Source of the DNA: Achromobacter aegrifaciens | Lineage (GTDB): Bacteria > Pseudomonadota > Gammaproteobacteria > Burkholderiales > Burkholderiaceae_B | NCBI RefSeq assembly: GCF_902859735.1 | Contig: NZ_CADIJY010000017.1 | Location: 1-64,000 of the forward strand | Length of the DNA stretch: 64,000 nt | Direction of reading: 5' to 3' | Shown: piece by piece, positions 9,006 to 18,448 of the stretch | Layout: the number at the start of each line of letters is the position of its first letter | Position numbering within the stretch: position 1 is the first letter of the stretch | Translations under genes and position numbers: made by a program | Notes under the pieces: model-generated | Databases searched by the model: none | What the model was told of the DNA's origin: nothing | The model's input: only the letters and a program-made list of their open reading frames with translations

Positions 9006-9653
9006 TTACTGCTGGACCGCGTACAGGTAGATCTCCACCCGGCGGTTCAGCGCGCGGCCTTCGGCGGTCGCATTGTCGCCGATCGGATCGTTCGGCCCGC
9101 GGCCCTCGACCGTCAGGCGGCCCGCTGCCACGCCCTGCTTGCTGAGGTAGTCGGTCACGCTCTTGGCGCGGTTGACCGACAAGGTCTGGTTATGCGCCAG
9201 GGCGCCCGTGCTGTCCGTGTGGCCGACCACCTTGGCCCGCAGTTCAGGATGCTGGTTGAGCGAGCGCGCCACGCTGTCCAGCACCGGCAACAGCGCGGGT
9301 TTGAGCTGCGTCTTGTCGGTATCGAACGACACGCCGCTGGGAATGTTGACCTTGAGACTGCCGTCGGGCATTTCGACCACGTCGATGCCCAGCGACGAAG
9401 CGCCCGACTTCTGCACGTCTTCCTTGACGACCTTCCAGTTGTAGCCAACCAGGCCGCCCGCCACCGCGCCGATGCCGGCGCCGATGGCCGCGCCCTTGCC
9501 GTGGCCGATCAAGGCGCCGATGCCGGCGCCGATTGCCGCCCCCGCGCCCGTGCCCACGGCGGTATTGGTCTGCTGCTGCGTGGCGCATCCCGCCAGCAAT
9601 GCACCCGCCGCCGCAACGACTGCGATCCGGTTGAATATTGTTCTTGAGCTCAT
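9006..9653 (-). CDS. OmpA-family outer-membrane lipoprotein with glycine zipper
   Basis: A 215-residue lipoprotein. The signal ends in the lipobox LLAGC, with Cys at about residue 23. A glycine-zipper segment follows at about 34-75 (repeated GAxxGAGIGA), suggesting membrane-associated helices. The C-terminal OmpA peptidoglycan-binding domain has VVGHTDSTG and the conserved [12 protein letters not shown] and [11 protein letters not shown] motifs. Resembles YiaD-type proteins that tether the outer membrane to the wall. ATG 9653 follows GGAGG with ideal spacing. The next 230 bp upstream hold no gene I can support. Confidence 0.9.
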   Translation of the reverse strand: MSSRTIFNRIAVVAAAGALLAGCATQQQTNTAVGTGAGAAIGAGIGALIGHGKGAAIGAGIGAVAGGLVGYNWKVVKEDVQKSGASSLGIDVVEMPDGSLKVNIPSGVSFDTDKTQLKPALLPVLDSVARSLNQHPELRAKVVGHTDSTGALAHNQTLSVNRAKSVTDYLSKQGVAAGRLTVEGRGPNDPIGDNATAEGRALNRRVEIYLYAVQQ

Positions 9654-9886
9654 GGCAACCTCCACTTATTCCGTCGGTGTGCCGGATCATTCCGGCCAGA
9701 CCATGCTAGCAAGCACACGAAGGGAGGCAGGCAACATTTTGTACTATCAGGAAGGTCCTGAAGATAGTGCAGCCGCGCTGTGGAACACGGCCGCAGCCTG
9801 GGCGGAAAGACGCTCAGGCCCGCAACAATGGGCTACATTCCATCCGCCGCCAGCCGGCCTCCGATGCGAAGGCCGGCGCCCGGCGC

Positions 9887-11203
9887 CTAACGCTGCTGGA
9901 ACGTCCGGCGCGCCACGCTCAGCGACACCATCGCCATGAGCGCAATGGCCAGCAGGTAATAGCTGGGCGACAGCTTGGAGTCGGTGGTCGCGATCAGCCA
10001 GGTCAGGATGAATGGCGCGAAGCCGCCGAAGATCGTCACGGCAATGTTGTAGCCCAGGGACAAGCCGGTGGTACGCACCTGCACGGGGAAGATGGCGGAC
10101 ATCAGCGCCGGCATGGGCGCGAAGTACGCCGTCGCCAGGATGCCCAGGATGACCTGGACGATCATCAAAACGCCCACCGTCGGATACGACACCAGCAGAT
10201 AGAACAAGGGATAGCACAGCAGCGCGGTCGAAAGGGCCGCGGCCATCATGATGCGCGCGGGTCCGATGCGGTCGGCCAGCGCGCCGACGAAGGGCGCGCC
10301 TACCGTCATGATGACGCCCGTGACCAGCGTCGCCAGAAAACCGATGGTAGGCGGCAGACCCAACTGGCGGATCGAGTACGTAGGCATGTACAGGGCCAGG
10401 TAGTTGCCCACCGAGCCCAGCGCCACGAAGCCAACGGTAACCAGCAGCCGCAGCTTCTGCCCCGCGAACATGTCGCTCAGCGGCGAAGCCGATGCCTCTG
10501 CCGCGCTGAACTCCGGCGTTTCATCCATGTGATGGCGGATGTAGTAGCCCACCGGCGCGATCAGCAGGCCGAACACGAACGGAATGCGCCAGCCCCAGCT
10601 TTCCAGCTGGGCCTGGGTCAGCGTCGCATTGAGCACCGCGCCGAACAAGGCGGCCAGCAGGATCGCCGCGCCCTGGCTGGCGACCTGCCAGCTGGCGTAA
10701 TAGGCGCGCCGGTCCGGCGCATATTCAATGAGGAAGGCCGTGGCGCTGCCGAATTCCCCGCCCGCCGAAAAGCCCTGGATCAGCCGGGCGACCAGGATGA
10801 TGATCGATGCGGCCACGCCGATCTGCGCATGCGTGGGGACCACCACGATGATCAGCGTGCCTATCATCATCAGGAAAATGGACGCCGTCAGCGCCGCCTT
10901 GCGGCCCGCCCGGTCGGCATAGCTGCCCAACACGATGGCGCCCAGCGGCCGCATCAGGAACGACACGCCGAAGGTGGCCAGCGCCAGCAACAGCGAGGAG
11001 CTCTCGCTGGCGGACGGAAAGTACAGCTTGGCGATGATCAGCGCGAAGGTGCCGTACGCGATCATGTCGAACCACTCCAGCGCATTGCCGATGGACGCGG
11101 CGATCACCGCGCGCCGCGCCTGGGCGCGCCGGTCGCCTGCCGGCGCCGCCTTGCTGCGGCCGGCGGCGGCCGCATTCCACGTTGTCTTCTCCGAATAAGC
11201 CAT
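9887..11203 (-). CDS. MFS transporter, metabolite:H+ symporter family
   Basis: A 438-residue inner-membrane transporter with 12 predicted membrane segments. The MHS signature appears at the start of TM1 (ASIGNALEWFDMIAYGTFA). The loop 2-3 motif GSYADRAGRKAALTASI and the RLIQGFSAGGEFGSA segment are also typical of ProP/ShiA/KgtP-like carriers. It is the last gene of a tight run (41 bp after the deacylase), so it is likely the importer for the substrate handled by the three upstream genes. The exact substrate is unknown, probably an organic acid or N-acyl amino acid. A paralog is at 39278-40624. Confidence 0.88.
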   Translation of the reverse strand: MAYSEKTTWNAAAAGRSKAAPAGDRRAQARRAVIAASIGNALEWFDMIAYGTFALIIAKLYFPSASESSSLLLALATFGVSFLMRPLGAIVLGSYADRAGRKAALTASIFLMMIGTLIIVVVPTHAQIGVAASIIILVARLIQGFSAGGEFGSATAFLIEYAPDRRAYYASWQVASQGAAILLAALFGAVLNATLTQAQLESWGWRIPFVFGLLIAPVGYYIRHHMDETPEFSAAEASASPLSDMFAGQKLRLLVTVGFVALGSVGNYLALYMPTYSIRQLGLPPTIGFLATLVTGVIMTVGAPFVGALADRIGPARIMMAAALSTALLCYPLFYLLVSYPTVGVLMIVQVILGILATAYFAPMPALMSAIFPVQVRTTGLSLGYNIAVTIFGGFAPFILTWLIATTDSKLSPSYYLLAIALMAMVSLSVARRTFQQR

Positions 11204-11244
11204 TTTTCCCTCTGTTATTTTCTAAAAATTAACGATCGATCAAC

Positions 11245-12429
11245 TCATTGGCCGGTCATCGCAAGATGGCCCGCCAGCTTTTCCATGAACTGTTCGCACA
11301 GGCCGATCTGCGACAGCGCGACATACTCGTCCGGCCGGTGCGCCTGCTGCAGATTGCCGGGACCGCAAATGACCGCCGTCATGCCGGCCCGCTGGAACAG
11401 GCCGGCCTCCGTGCAATACGCCACCTTCTCGGTGCCGCGCGCGCCAGTCAGCGCCTGCGCCAACCGCGCAATCTCGGCGGTGGCGGCGGTATCGAAACCG
11501 GGCACCTCGGCCAGCGCTTCCAGCTCGATGTCGGCCTGCGGGTTCTCCGCCTTGATGCGGTCGCGCAGCTCGCCAGTGATGTAGCGGCGCAAACCGCCGA
11601 TCACGTCCGGCGCCAGCACGCCCGGGATGGTGCGGAATTCGAACTCGAACTGGCAACGGTCCGGGATCGTGTTGACGGACAAGCCGCCCGAGATCGTGCC
11701 GGTGTTGGCCGTGGTGTACGGCACCTCGAAGTCCTGGTCGAAAGGGCCGTTCTGGCGATGGGCGTCGGCCATGTCGCGGATGTGGCAGATGGCGCGCGCC
11801 GCATATTCGATCGCGTTGACGCCGCGCGGCGTCAACGAAGAATGCGCGGCATGCCCATGCACGGTGCAGCGGTACAGATTGCTGCTCTTGTGGGCGGAAA
11901 TGACGCGCATCTCGGTGGGCTCGCCCACGATGCAGCTATCGGGGCGGATATCCAGCTTGGCCAATTCACGCAGCATGATGTCCGCCCCCAGGCAGCCGAC
12001 CTCCTCGTCATAGCTCAGCGCCAGATGCAGCGGCACGCGCAAACGCCGCGACGTGAACGACGGCAGCATGGCCAACGCGGTTCCGATGAAGCCCTTCATG
12101 TCGCAAGTGCCGCGGCCATATAGGCGGCCATCGCGCACCTCGGGCGCGAACGGATCGCTGCTCCAGGCCTGGCCGTCCACCGGCACGACGTCGGTATGGC
12201 CGGACAGCACCACCCCGCCCTGGGTGCCGCCGTCCGCGGCAGGCACGGTCACGAAAAGATTCGCCTTCTTGCCGTCGGCGTTGTAGATCAATCGGGGCGC
12301 CAGACCGGTCGCGGCCAGGTGGTCGCGCACCGTTTCGATCAAGCCCAGATTGGACAGGCGGCTGGTCGTGTCGAAACGCACCAGCCGTTCTATCCATTCC
12401 AGGGAACGGGGAAGCTCTGCAGTATTCAT
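11245..12429 (-). CDS. M20-family deacylase, acetylornithine deacetylase (ArgE) type
   Basis: A cytoplasmic zinc amidohydrolase of 394 residues that removes an acyl group from an N-acyl amino acid. Metal ligands are visible in LSGHTDVVPVDG, GRGTCDMKGF, YDEEVGCLGA (catalytic Glu pair) and later IVGEPTEM, plus FRTIPG. It would be called argE by similarity. The neighbours (MFS importer, aminotransferase, aldolase, AsnC regulator), rather than arginine genes, argue for a catabolic N-acyl amino acid deacylase, so I leave the symbol blank. It lies 30 bp downstream of the aminotransferase. ATG 12429. Confidence 0.85.
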   Translation of the reverse strand: MNTAELPRSLEWIERLVRFDTTSRLSNLGLIETVRDHLAATGLAPRLIYNADGKKANLFVTVPAADGGTQGGVVLSGHTDVVPVDGQAWSSDPFAPEVRDGRLYGRGTCDMKGFIGTALAMLPSFTSRRLRVPLHLALSYDEEVGCLGADIMLRELAKLDIRPDSCIVGEPTEMRVISAHKSSNLYRCTVHGHAAHSSLTPRGVNAIEYAARAICHIRDMADAHRQNGPFDQDFEVPYTTANTGTISGGLSVNTIPDRCQFEFEFRTIPGVLAPDVIGGLRRYITGELRDRIKAENPQADIELEALAEVPGFDTAATAEIARLAQALTGARGTEKVAYCTEAGLFQRAGMTAVICGPGNLQQAHRPDEYVALSQIGLCEQFMEKLAGHLAMTGQ

Positions 12430-12459
12430 GGGTCGTACCCTAAGGTTGAGGCCTGGCGC

Positions 12460-13662
12460 TCAGGCAGCCTTGCTCCGCGCCGCGTCCAGAAAGCGCGCCA
12501 GTCTAGCCACGCCTTCATCCAGGCGCTCGTGCGCGCTGGCATAGCACCAGCGCAGATAGCCCTCGCCCTCGGGACCGAACGCCATGCCCGGCGCCAGGCC
12601 CAGCCCGCCGCGCACGACCAGATCCTTGCAGAACGCCAGGCTGTCCGACACGCCCCGAATGCGGAAGAAGGTGTACATCGCCCCCGGCGCCGCACCCGCG
12701 AGTTCAACCCCGGGCACCTGCGACAGCTTCGACGCCAGATGGTCGCGCGCCAGCCGCAGCCGCTGCACGGTACGCGCGATGACGGGCTCGCCCTGTTCAA
12801 GCGCGCAAAGCGCGGCGGTCTGCACGAAACCCGGCGTGCAGGTGTTGCTGTATTCGATCAGCTTGCCGATTTCCGGCAGCAGCCCGCGCGGCACCACGAC
12901 CCAGCCCACGCGCCAGCCGGTCATCAGCCAGGCCTTGGAGAACGAATTGCAGCTGACCACCCGGTCGTCCGGCGCAGCAATGTCCAGGAAGGTGGGCGCC
13001 ACCGCGCCTTCGTAGTAGTAGCGTTCATACACGTCGTCGGAAATGATCCAGATGCCGTGCTTGCGGCAGTGCTCCAGCACCGCGCGCTGCTGCTCGGCGG
13101 TCATCACCCAGCCCGTCGGGTTGTTCGGCGAATTCACCAGAAGCGCGCGCACGTCCGGCGTCAGGGCGCTGAGCAAGGCGTCCAGGTCCAGGCGCCAGCC
13201 GCTCTCGGAGAACGACAGCGCAACCGTCGTCACGCGCGCCCCCAGCACCTTGGGCATTTCCACCAGGTTGGGCCACAAGGGCGTCACGGCGACCACGTGA
13301 TCGCCCGCGCCCACGATGGCCTGCACGGCCGTCATCAGCGCCGACGTGCCCGAGCTGGTGACTGCGATGTTGTCCACATCACGTTGACCGTGCAGCCCGC
13401 TCACATACCCGGCCAGGCGTTCGCGCAACGCAGGCACGCCCAGCGTCTGTACATAGAAGGTCTGCCCGGAAGCGATGTGGGCGATGGCCGCGTCGCGGAA
13501 CGCGGGCGGCGTCTGCTCATCGGGTTCGCCGAACCAGAAGGGCAGCACGTCGGCGCGGCCCATGCCCGCATTGGCGACTTCGCGGATTTGCGACGAACGC
13601 AAGCTCTGCACGCTGGCGCGCGCGCTCGCCGTGGCGCCGCCGGTAGATACTGCTGTATTCAT
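12460..13662 (-). CDS. PLP-dependent aminotransferase, class I/II (AspC fold)
   Basis: A 400-residue fold-type I aminotransferase. The Schiff-base lysine lies in SFSKAWLMTGWRVGW. The substrate-carboxylate region is NSPNNPTGWV, the cofactor-contact Asp-Tyr region is WIISDDVYERYYY, and the N-terminal arm is FWFGEPDEQTPPAFRDAA. It transfers the amino group from an amino acid to a 2-oxo acid, giving the 2-oxo acid that the adjacent aldolase could cleave. ATG 13662 is used. The frame is open further upstream, but that part has shadow-type composition and overlaps the aldolase 3' end. Amino acid specificity cannot be read. Confidence 0.9.
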   Translation of the reverse strand: MNTAVSTGGATASARASVQSLRSSQIREVANAGMGRADVLPFWFGEPDEQTPPAFRDAAIAHIASGQTFYVQTLGVPALRERLAGYVSGLHGQRDVDNIAVTSSGTSALMTAVQAIVGAGDHVVAVTPLWPNLVEMPKVLGARVTTVALSFSESGWRLDLDALLSALTPDVRALLVNSPNNPTGWVMTAEQQRAVLEHCRKHGIWIISDDVYERYYYEGAVAPTFLDIAAPDDRVVSCNSFSKAWLMTGWRVGWVVVPRGLLPEIGKLIEYSNTCTPGFVQTAALCALEQGEPVIARTVQRLRLARDHLASKLSQVPGVELAGAAPGAMYTFFRIRGVSDSLAFCKDLVVRGGLGLAPGMAFGPEGEGYLRWCYASAHERLDEGVARLARFLDAARSKAA

Positions 13663-13705
13663 GCCTGTTCCTGTCTTGCCAGTAGATTGAGATCGCGCCG
13701 CCGCC

Positions 13706-14500
13706 TCAGCGGCATGCCTCGCCGAACTGCGCGCGCGCCTGGCGGGCGCCGCGGGCCAGCCAGGCCACATCGGAGTGCAGCGCAATGAATTGCACGCCCA
13801 GCTTGCGGTAGCGCGCGGCCTCTTCGGGATCGTTGGCGAAAATGCCGACCGCCTTGCCCGCCGTGCGGCCGGCGTCGATCACGCGGCCCACGGCCTCGCG
13901 CACCTCGGCATGGGCCATGTCTCCCAGCCGGCCCAGGCTAGCGGCCAGGTCGGCGGTGCCGACGAACAGGCAGTCCGCCCCAGGCAGCGCGGCAATGGCT
14001 GCCACGTTGCGTACCGCCTGCGCCGATTCGATCTGCAGGATCGCGCAGGCCTGCTCATTGGCCCGCCTGACGTAGGAAGGGTCCTGCCCGTACATGCCGG
14101 CCCGCACCAGCCCCGCCACGCCGCGCACGCCGCCATTGCCTTCGCACGGAAAGCGCATGGCCGCGATGGCGCGGCCCGCGTCCTCGGCCGTGTCGATGTT
14201 CGGGAAAATGATCGTCTGGGCGCCGCAATCCATCGCGCGCTTCACCAGCGCGGCGTCGTTCACCGTCACGCGCACGACCGGATACGCGGCGGCGCCATGC
14301 GCGCGTGCCGCGTCGATGGCCTGCAATTGCGCCGTCAGGCCCGCCATGTCGTTGGGCGCATGCTCCATGTCAACGACCAGCCAGTCGAAGCCGCAATGCG
14401 CAATCGCCTCGGCCACGGCCGGGCTCGCCAGGGTCAGCCAGCACCCCTCGGAAGGCTCCAGGGCCAACAGCTTCTTGCGTATCGGATTCGGATCTTTCAT
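13706..14500 (-). CDS. HpcH/HpaI-family 2-oxo acid aldolase
   Basis: A class II aldolase of 264 residues that cleaves 4-hydroxy-2-oxo acids to pyruvate or a related 2-oxo acid plus an aldehyde. Family motifs: GCWLTLASPAVAEAIAHCGF, DWLVVDMEHAPND, ILQIESAQAVRNV (metal-binding Glu) and FVGTADLAASLG (metal-binding Asp). The protein starts at ATG 14500; the open frame upstream to 14992 crosses the divergent AsnC gene and is rejected. It is the first gene of the operon. Citrate-lyase-beta-like enzymes share the fold, but the EH and QIES motifs fit HpcH best. Confidence 0.9.
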   Translation of the reverse strand: MKDPNPIRKKLLALEPSEGCWLTLASPAVAEAIAHCGFDWLVVDMEHAPNDMAGLTAQLQAIDAARAHGAAAYPVVRVTVNDAALVKRAMDCGAQTIIFPNIDTAEDAGRAIAAMRFPCEGNGGVRGVAGLVRAGMYGQDPSYVRRANEQACAILQIESAQAVRNVAAIAALPGADCLFVGTADLAASLGRLGDMAHAEVREAVGRVIDAGRTAGKAVGIFANDPEEAARYRKLGVQFIALHSDVAWLARGARQARAQFGEACR

Positions 14501-14665
14501 GTCTGCTCCATAGTGTTCAAACGGGGAGCATTCATGACGTCGACGCCCCCTCCAGCAATCGAACAAAGATACCGGAGCGGAATCGCGAATATTTCCGAAT
14601 TTTCGACGCGAATGTGTAATATTTTGGATTGAAATTAGCGAAACCTTCAATTTCTTGGAAAAATC
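14501..14665. promoter_or_regulatory. AT-rich divergent promoter region, aldolase operon / AsnC regulator
   Basis: This 165-bp gap is visibly more AT-rich than its surroundings. It holds an inverted repeat GAAATT (14631-14636) ... AATTTC (14649-14654) close to the regulator start, and a run of AATATTT/GAATTTTC motifs at 14588-14603. AT-rich symmetric sites are usual for Lrp/AsnC proteins, so control of both directions is likely. The assignment is inference. Confidence 0.4.
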
Positions 14666-15145
14666 GTGCAAAGCAAGAATTTCGATCCCACGGACCTGCA
14701 GATCCTGGCCGCCTTGCAGGTCGACGGACGGCTTTCCAGCGCCGATCTGGCCGAGCGCGTTTCGCTCACCCCCTCCCCCTGCTGGCGACGCGTCAAGCGC
14801 CTGGAGGACGAGGGCGTGATCCGCGGCTACCGGGCCGAGGTCGACGTCAAGAAGCTTGGCTTCGGAGTAACCGCGTTCGTCTGGATTTCGCTGGACATGA
14901 AGGGCGCCGAGCACGTCAAGGCGTTCGAGGACGCCATCAAGGACGTGCCGGAGGTGCTGACCTGCCATTGCGTGTCGGGCCGCTACGACCATCAGCTGAC
15001 GGTCATCGCCCGCGACCTGGACGCGTTCGGCGACCTGGCGCGCTACGTGCTTGGCGCCCTGCCCGGCGTGAAGGAGGTCTACACCTCTTTCGTGCTGAAG
15101 GAGGTCAAGGGGCTGGGGGATGCGATTTCATTGCCGGCCGACTGA
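14666..15145 (+). CDS. Lrp/AsnC-family transcriptional regulator
   Basis: A 159-residue feast/famine regulator. The N-terminal HTH is visible (DPTDLQILAALQVDGRLSSA then LTPSPCWRRVKRLEDEGVI). A C-terminal RAM ligand domain follows (VDVKKLGFGVTAFVWISLD and CHCVSGRYDHQLTVIARDL, with the Gly/Asp ligand-loop pattern). The start is GTG at 14666. It is divergent from the aldolase-aminotransferase-deacylase-MFS operon and is probably its local activator responding to the amino acid substrate. Confidence 0.92.
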   Translation: MQSKNFDPTDLQILAALQVDGRLSSADLAERVSLTPSPCWRRVKRLEDEGVIRGYRAEVDVKKLGFGVTAFVWISLDMKGAEHVKAFEDAIKDVPEVLTCHCVSGRYDHQLTVIARDLDAFGDLARYVLGALPGVKEVYTSFVLKEVKGLGDAISLPAD

Positions 15146-15171
15146 CGCGCGGCATCCACGGCGGCCGGCCA

Positions 15172-15828
15172 TCAGGCCGCGTTGAACCGCTGCAGCCACG
15201 GCAGCGCCGCTTCCAGCCGCGCGGATTCCAGCTCCGGCTGCGCCGCGCCTTCAGGCAGCGTCAGTCCCACCCGGTTATGCCAATACGTGCGCAGGCCCAC
15301 CTTGCTGGTGCCGAACATGTCGTAGCCCGAGCCCGCGACGAACGCGGCCTCGGACGGCTGCACCTGCAATCGGGCCAAGGCCAGCTCATAGGGGCGCGGG
15401 TCGGGCTTGTAGTAGCCCGCCTCCTCCGACGTCACCACCACGTCCCAGTCCACGCCCAGCAAACCGGCGGCGCGCTGCCCCAGACGGGCGGAACAGTTGG
15501 TGACCACGGCCAGGCGGCAATGCGGCCGCAAGGCCTGCAGCAATTCACGGGCGCCATCCCAGGCGGGCAGCTCGTCCCAGCCCGCCTCCAACGCGGCGGG
15601 TGCGGATGCCGGCAGGCCGACCGCGGACGCGGCTTCCTGCACCAGACGCTCATAGGGTTGATAGGCGCCGCAACCATAGGTGCGGCGCAGGTACTCCGCG
15701 CGCCAGGCGCGTCCGGCGGCCTCGGAGCCGGCGGCGCGGTTCCATACGGTCCAGGAATCAAGCAAGGCGGTAAGCAGGTCGAACAACACGGCCCGGGGAT
15801 AGGCGGGTACTGCGGCGGGACTGGACAT
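15172..15828 (-). CDS. HAD-superfamily hydrolase, haloacid dehalogenase-like
   Basis: A 218-residue cytoplasmic HAD hydrolase. Motif I is AVLFDLLTALLDSW, keeping the nucleophilic Asp but with Leu-Leu in place of the usual second-Asp phosphatase pattern. That is as in 2-haloacid dehalogenases and some phosphatase relatives. Motif II is LAVVTNCSARLG (the Thr-Asn-Cys pattern), motif III the Lys of EEAGYYKPDPRPYELAL, and motif IV FVAGSGYDMFGTSKVGL. The substrate is not predictable. It converges on the AsnC gene with 26 bp between stops. Confidence 0.85.
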   Translation of the reverse strand: MSSPAAVPAYPRAVLFDLLTALLDSWTVWNRAAGSEAAGRAWRAEYLRRTYGCGAYQPYERLVQEAASAVGLPASAPAALEAGWDELPAWDGARELLQALRPHCRLAVVTNCSARLGQRAAGLLGVDWDVVVTSEEAGYYKPDPRPYELALARLQVQPSEAAFVAGSGYDMFGTSKVGLRTYWHNRVGLTLPEGAAQPELESARLEAALPWLQRFNAA

Positions 15829-15928
15829 GCGCGGCTCTCTCGGGTGGGTACGGACCCACTATAAAGAGCAACGCAGCCGCTGTGATTCAACCTGCGTTTA
15901 CCCAGAATTAAGCCTGAACTTAATCGCG

Positions 15929-18361
15929 CTACCAGCGATACGCCACCCGCGCCATGATGGTCCGCTCCAGACCGTAATAGCAGTTTGTCACGCTGTCGCA
16001 CGCCGCCACATAGCGCTTGTCGAACAGGTTGCTGGCGTTCAGCGAGAACTGGTAGCTCCCCATGTCGTAGCGCAGCGCCGCGTCCACCAGCGTGTAGGCA
16101 GGCACATGCACCGCGTCCGGAATGTCATTGGTCGACCCCATGTAGCGCACGCCCGCGCCGAACCACAGGCCGGCCAGCGGCCCCGTCGCCGACAGGCGGT
16201 AATCGGCCCACAGCGACGCCATGTGATCGGGAATGTAGGGCGGACGCTTGCCCAGGTTGACCGCCGTCCGCGCCGCCTTGGTCACCTTGACGTCGTTGTA
16301 GGTGTAGGACGCCAGCACGTTCAACTGCGGCGTGACTTCCCAGGTGCCTTCCAGCTCGATGCCGCGCGAACGGATTTCGCCGGTCTGCACGCTGAAGCCG
16401 GGATGGGCCAGGTCCGCGGTCGACACATTGGTCTGCCGCAGGTCGAAGAGCGAGACCTGCGCGAAGCTGCGCGCGCCGTTCGGCTGATACTTCAGCCCGA
16501 TCTCATACTGCTTGCCGCGCGTGGGCTCGAATGGCGTGCCGCCGTAGCCCGCGCCCGCCACCGGCTCGAACGATTCCGTGTACGACGCGTAGGGCGCCAG
16601 GCCGTTGTCGGCCAGGTAGACCAGCCCGACCTTGCCGCTGAATTGTTCGTCGTTGGTGCGTGTCGTGGTTTCCACGCCGGTGCGCAGGATCGTCTCGCCC
16701 GTGGTGGAACGCGCCCAATCATAGCGGCCGGCCAGTTGCAGCACCCATTTGTCGTAGAACTTGATCTGGTCCTGCGCATACAGGCCGAACTGCCGGCGCA
16801 CCTGGTTGGTGTCGTTGGACGCCTGCGGCGTCGCGCCGGGGAACGGCCGGCCATACACCGGGTCCCACACATTGATGGGATCCACCGCGGCCGTACGCAG
16901 GCCGTACAGCCGGTCAAAACGCGACTCCTGATAATCCGCGCCCAGCAGCAGCGTATGCGCCACCGGCCCATGCGCGAGATTGAACTGGGCCTGGTTGTCC
17001 AGCGAGAACAGGTGGAAGCCCTCCTTGCTGACCAGCGAAATGCGGCGCAGGTCGGTGTAGGGTTCGCGCGTCTGCACCCAGCCGCCGTTCGCGCCCAGGC
17101 TGCGGTAATCGACATCCAGCGTGGAATAGCGCAGGTTCTGGCGCAGCGTCAGTTGGTCATTGACCCGGTGCTCGGCCAGATAGCCGATCTGCGCCTTGCG
17201 CCGATCGGTCTGGTCGAAGGTCGGGTCACCCGTGAAAAAGTCCACCGGAATATGGCCGTTGGCGACCGGCCAGAGCGTGCCCGCAGCGGGCAGGAAGTTG
17301 GCCGTATTGCCCGTGCGATCGTGCTGGTACTGCGCGAGCAGCGTGATCGAGGTCGCCGCGCTGGGTTTCCAGGTCAGCGACGGCGCCAGCAGGACGCGGT
17401 CGTCATCGACATGATTGGTCTGCGTGCCGCCCTCGCGCCCCACCGCCGTCAGGCGATAGAGCCAGTGGCCCGCATCGTCCAGGGGGCCGGTGAAGTCGCC
17501 GGAAAGCTGTTTGCGGTCGAAGCTGCCGTACTGCACCGCCAGCTCGCCGCTGCGCGTATCCAGCGGACGCTTGCTGACCTGGTTGACGAGGCCGCCGGGC
17601 ACGGTCTGCCCGTACAGCACGGACGAGGGGCCGCGCAGGACTTCCAAGCGTTCCAGCGTGTAGGGATCGACCTCCCAGCCGCCGTAGCCGCCCGAGTAAG
17701 CCAGCTTCAGGCCGTCCAGATACTGGCCGTTGTTGGCGACGTTAAAGCCGCGCACGTAGTAGGTGCCGCGGCGCGTGTCGTAGATGGGTTCGGTGCGCAC
17801 CCCTGCGCTATAGCGCAAGGCCTCGTCCACGCGGCTGACGCCCTGCGCCGCCATCTGCGCCTGGGTGATGACGCTGATCGACTGCGGTGTCTCGATCAGC
17901 GGCGTGTCGGTCTTGGTGGCGGTCGCGCTGTTACGCGCGACATAGCCGTCGACCGGTCCCCAGGCCTGCTCGCCGCTGCCGTGCACCGTGATCGGCTCCA
18001 GCGTGCTGGCGGCAGCGCCGGACGCGCGCCGAATCGTATAGCCTGCCTCGCCGCGCGCAATCGCCTCCAGCCCGGTGCCTGCCAACAAGCCGGCGAACGC
18101 CTCCCTGGGCGCCACCGTGCCTGACAGGCCCGGGCTTTGCAGCCCGGCAGTCAACGCCGGATCGAACGACAGGATCAGGCCGGCCTGCTCGGCGTAGCGA
18201 TTCAGCGCGGGAGCCAGAGGACCGGGCGCCACGTTGACCGTGCGGGCAACTGCCGCAACGGACGCATTCGACGACTGCCCCCAGACGGGATGAACTGCGG
18301 CCAGCGCGGCCGCGGCGGACAGCGCGCGCAAGATACGCACTGTGAACTTGGAATGACTCAT
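15929..18361 (-). CDS. TonB-dependent siderophore receptor with N-terminal signalling (STN) domain
   Basis: An 810-residue outer-membrane receptor. After a signal peptide (residues 1 to about 29, ending HPVWGQ) comes a secretin/TonB N-terminal domain (PLAPALNRYAEQAGLILSFD). This feeds the FecR/FecI signalling pair encoded just upstream. A TonB plug follows (ETPQSISVITQAQMAAQGV, RGFNVANNGQYLDGL, then LRGPSSVLYGQTVPGGLVN). The barrel ends in a terminal aromatic-Arg-Trp (VAYRW). ATG 18361 is preferred over ATG 18397 because GGAGAGG lies before it and the signal peptide starts there. The ligand is probably a ferric siderophore; its type is unknown. Confidence 0.93.
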   Translation of the reverse strand: MSHSKFTVRILRALSAAAALAAVHPVWGQSSNASVAAVARTVNVAPGPLAPALNRYAEQAGLILSFDPALTAGLQSPGLSGTVAPREAFAGLLAGTGLEAIARGEAGYTIRRASGAAASTLEPITVHGSGEQAWGPVDGYVARNSATATKTDTPLIETPQSISVITQAQMAAQGVSRVDEALRYSAGVRTEPIYDTRRGTYYVRGFNVANNGQYLDGLKLAYSGGYGGWEVDPYTLERLEVLRGPSSVLYGQTVPGGLVNQVSKRPLDTRSGELAVQYGSFDRKQLSGDFTGPLDDAGHWLYRLTAVGREGGTQTNHVDDDRVLLAPSLTWKPSAATSITLLAQYQHDRTGNTANFLPAAGTLWPVANGHIPVDFFTGDPTFDQTDRRKAQIGYLAEHRVNDQLTLRQNLRYSTLDVDYRSLGANGGWVQTREPYTDLRRISLVSKEGFHLFSLDNQAQFNLAHGPVAHTLLLGADYQESRFDRLYGLRTAAVDPINVWDPVYGRPFPGATPQASNDTNQVRRQFGLYAQDQIKFYDKWVLQLAGRYDWARSTTGETILRTGVETTTRTNDEQFSGKVGLVYLADNGLAPYASYTESFEPVAGAGYGGTPFEPTRGKQYEIGLKYQPNGARSFAQVSLFDLRQTNVSTADLAHPGFSVQTGEIRSRGIELEGTWEVTPQLNVLASYTYNDVKVTKAARTAVNLGKRPPYIPDHMASLWADYRLSATGPLAGLWFGAGVRYMGSTNDIPDAVHVPAYTLVDAALRYDMGSYQFSLNASNLFDKRYVAACDSVTNCYYGLERTIMARVAYRW

Positions 18362-18448
18362 GAGCGGACGACCCTCTCCAGATTGATGGCTACTCATGAG
18401 TCATGACGAAGCAAACCGCGACAGGGACAGCGGAATGCAGATTTTTTT

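Noticed and set aside
9767-11584. A 605-codon + strand open frame across the MFS and deacylase genes
   Set aside because: Its translation is almost wholly Arg, His, Gln and Gly. The minus strand carries intact transporter and M20 motifs.
15827-18124. A 765-codon open frame on the + strand opposite the TonB receptor
   Set aside because: It is rich in His, Arg, Gln and Ala with no family motifs. The minus strand there has clear receptor motifs. Long antisense frames are common at this GC content.
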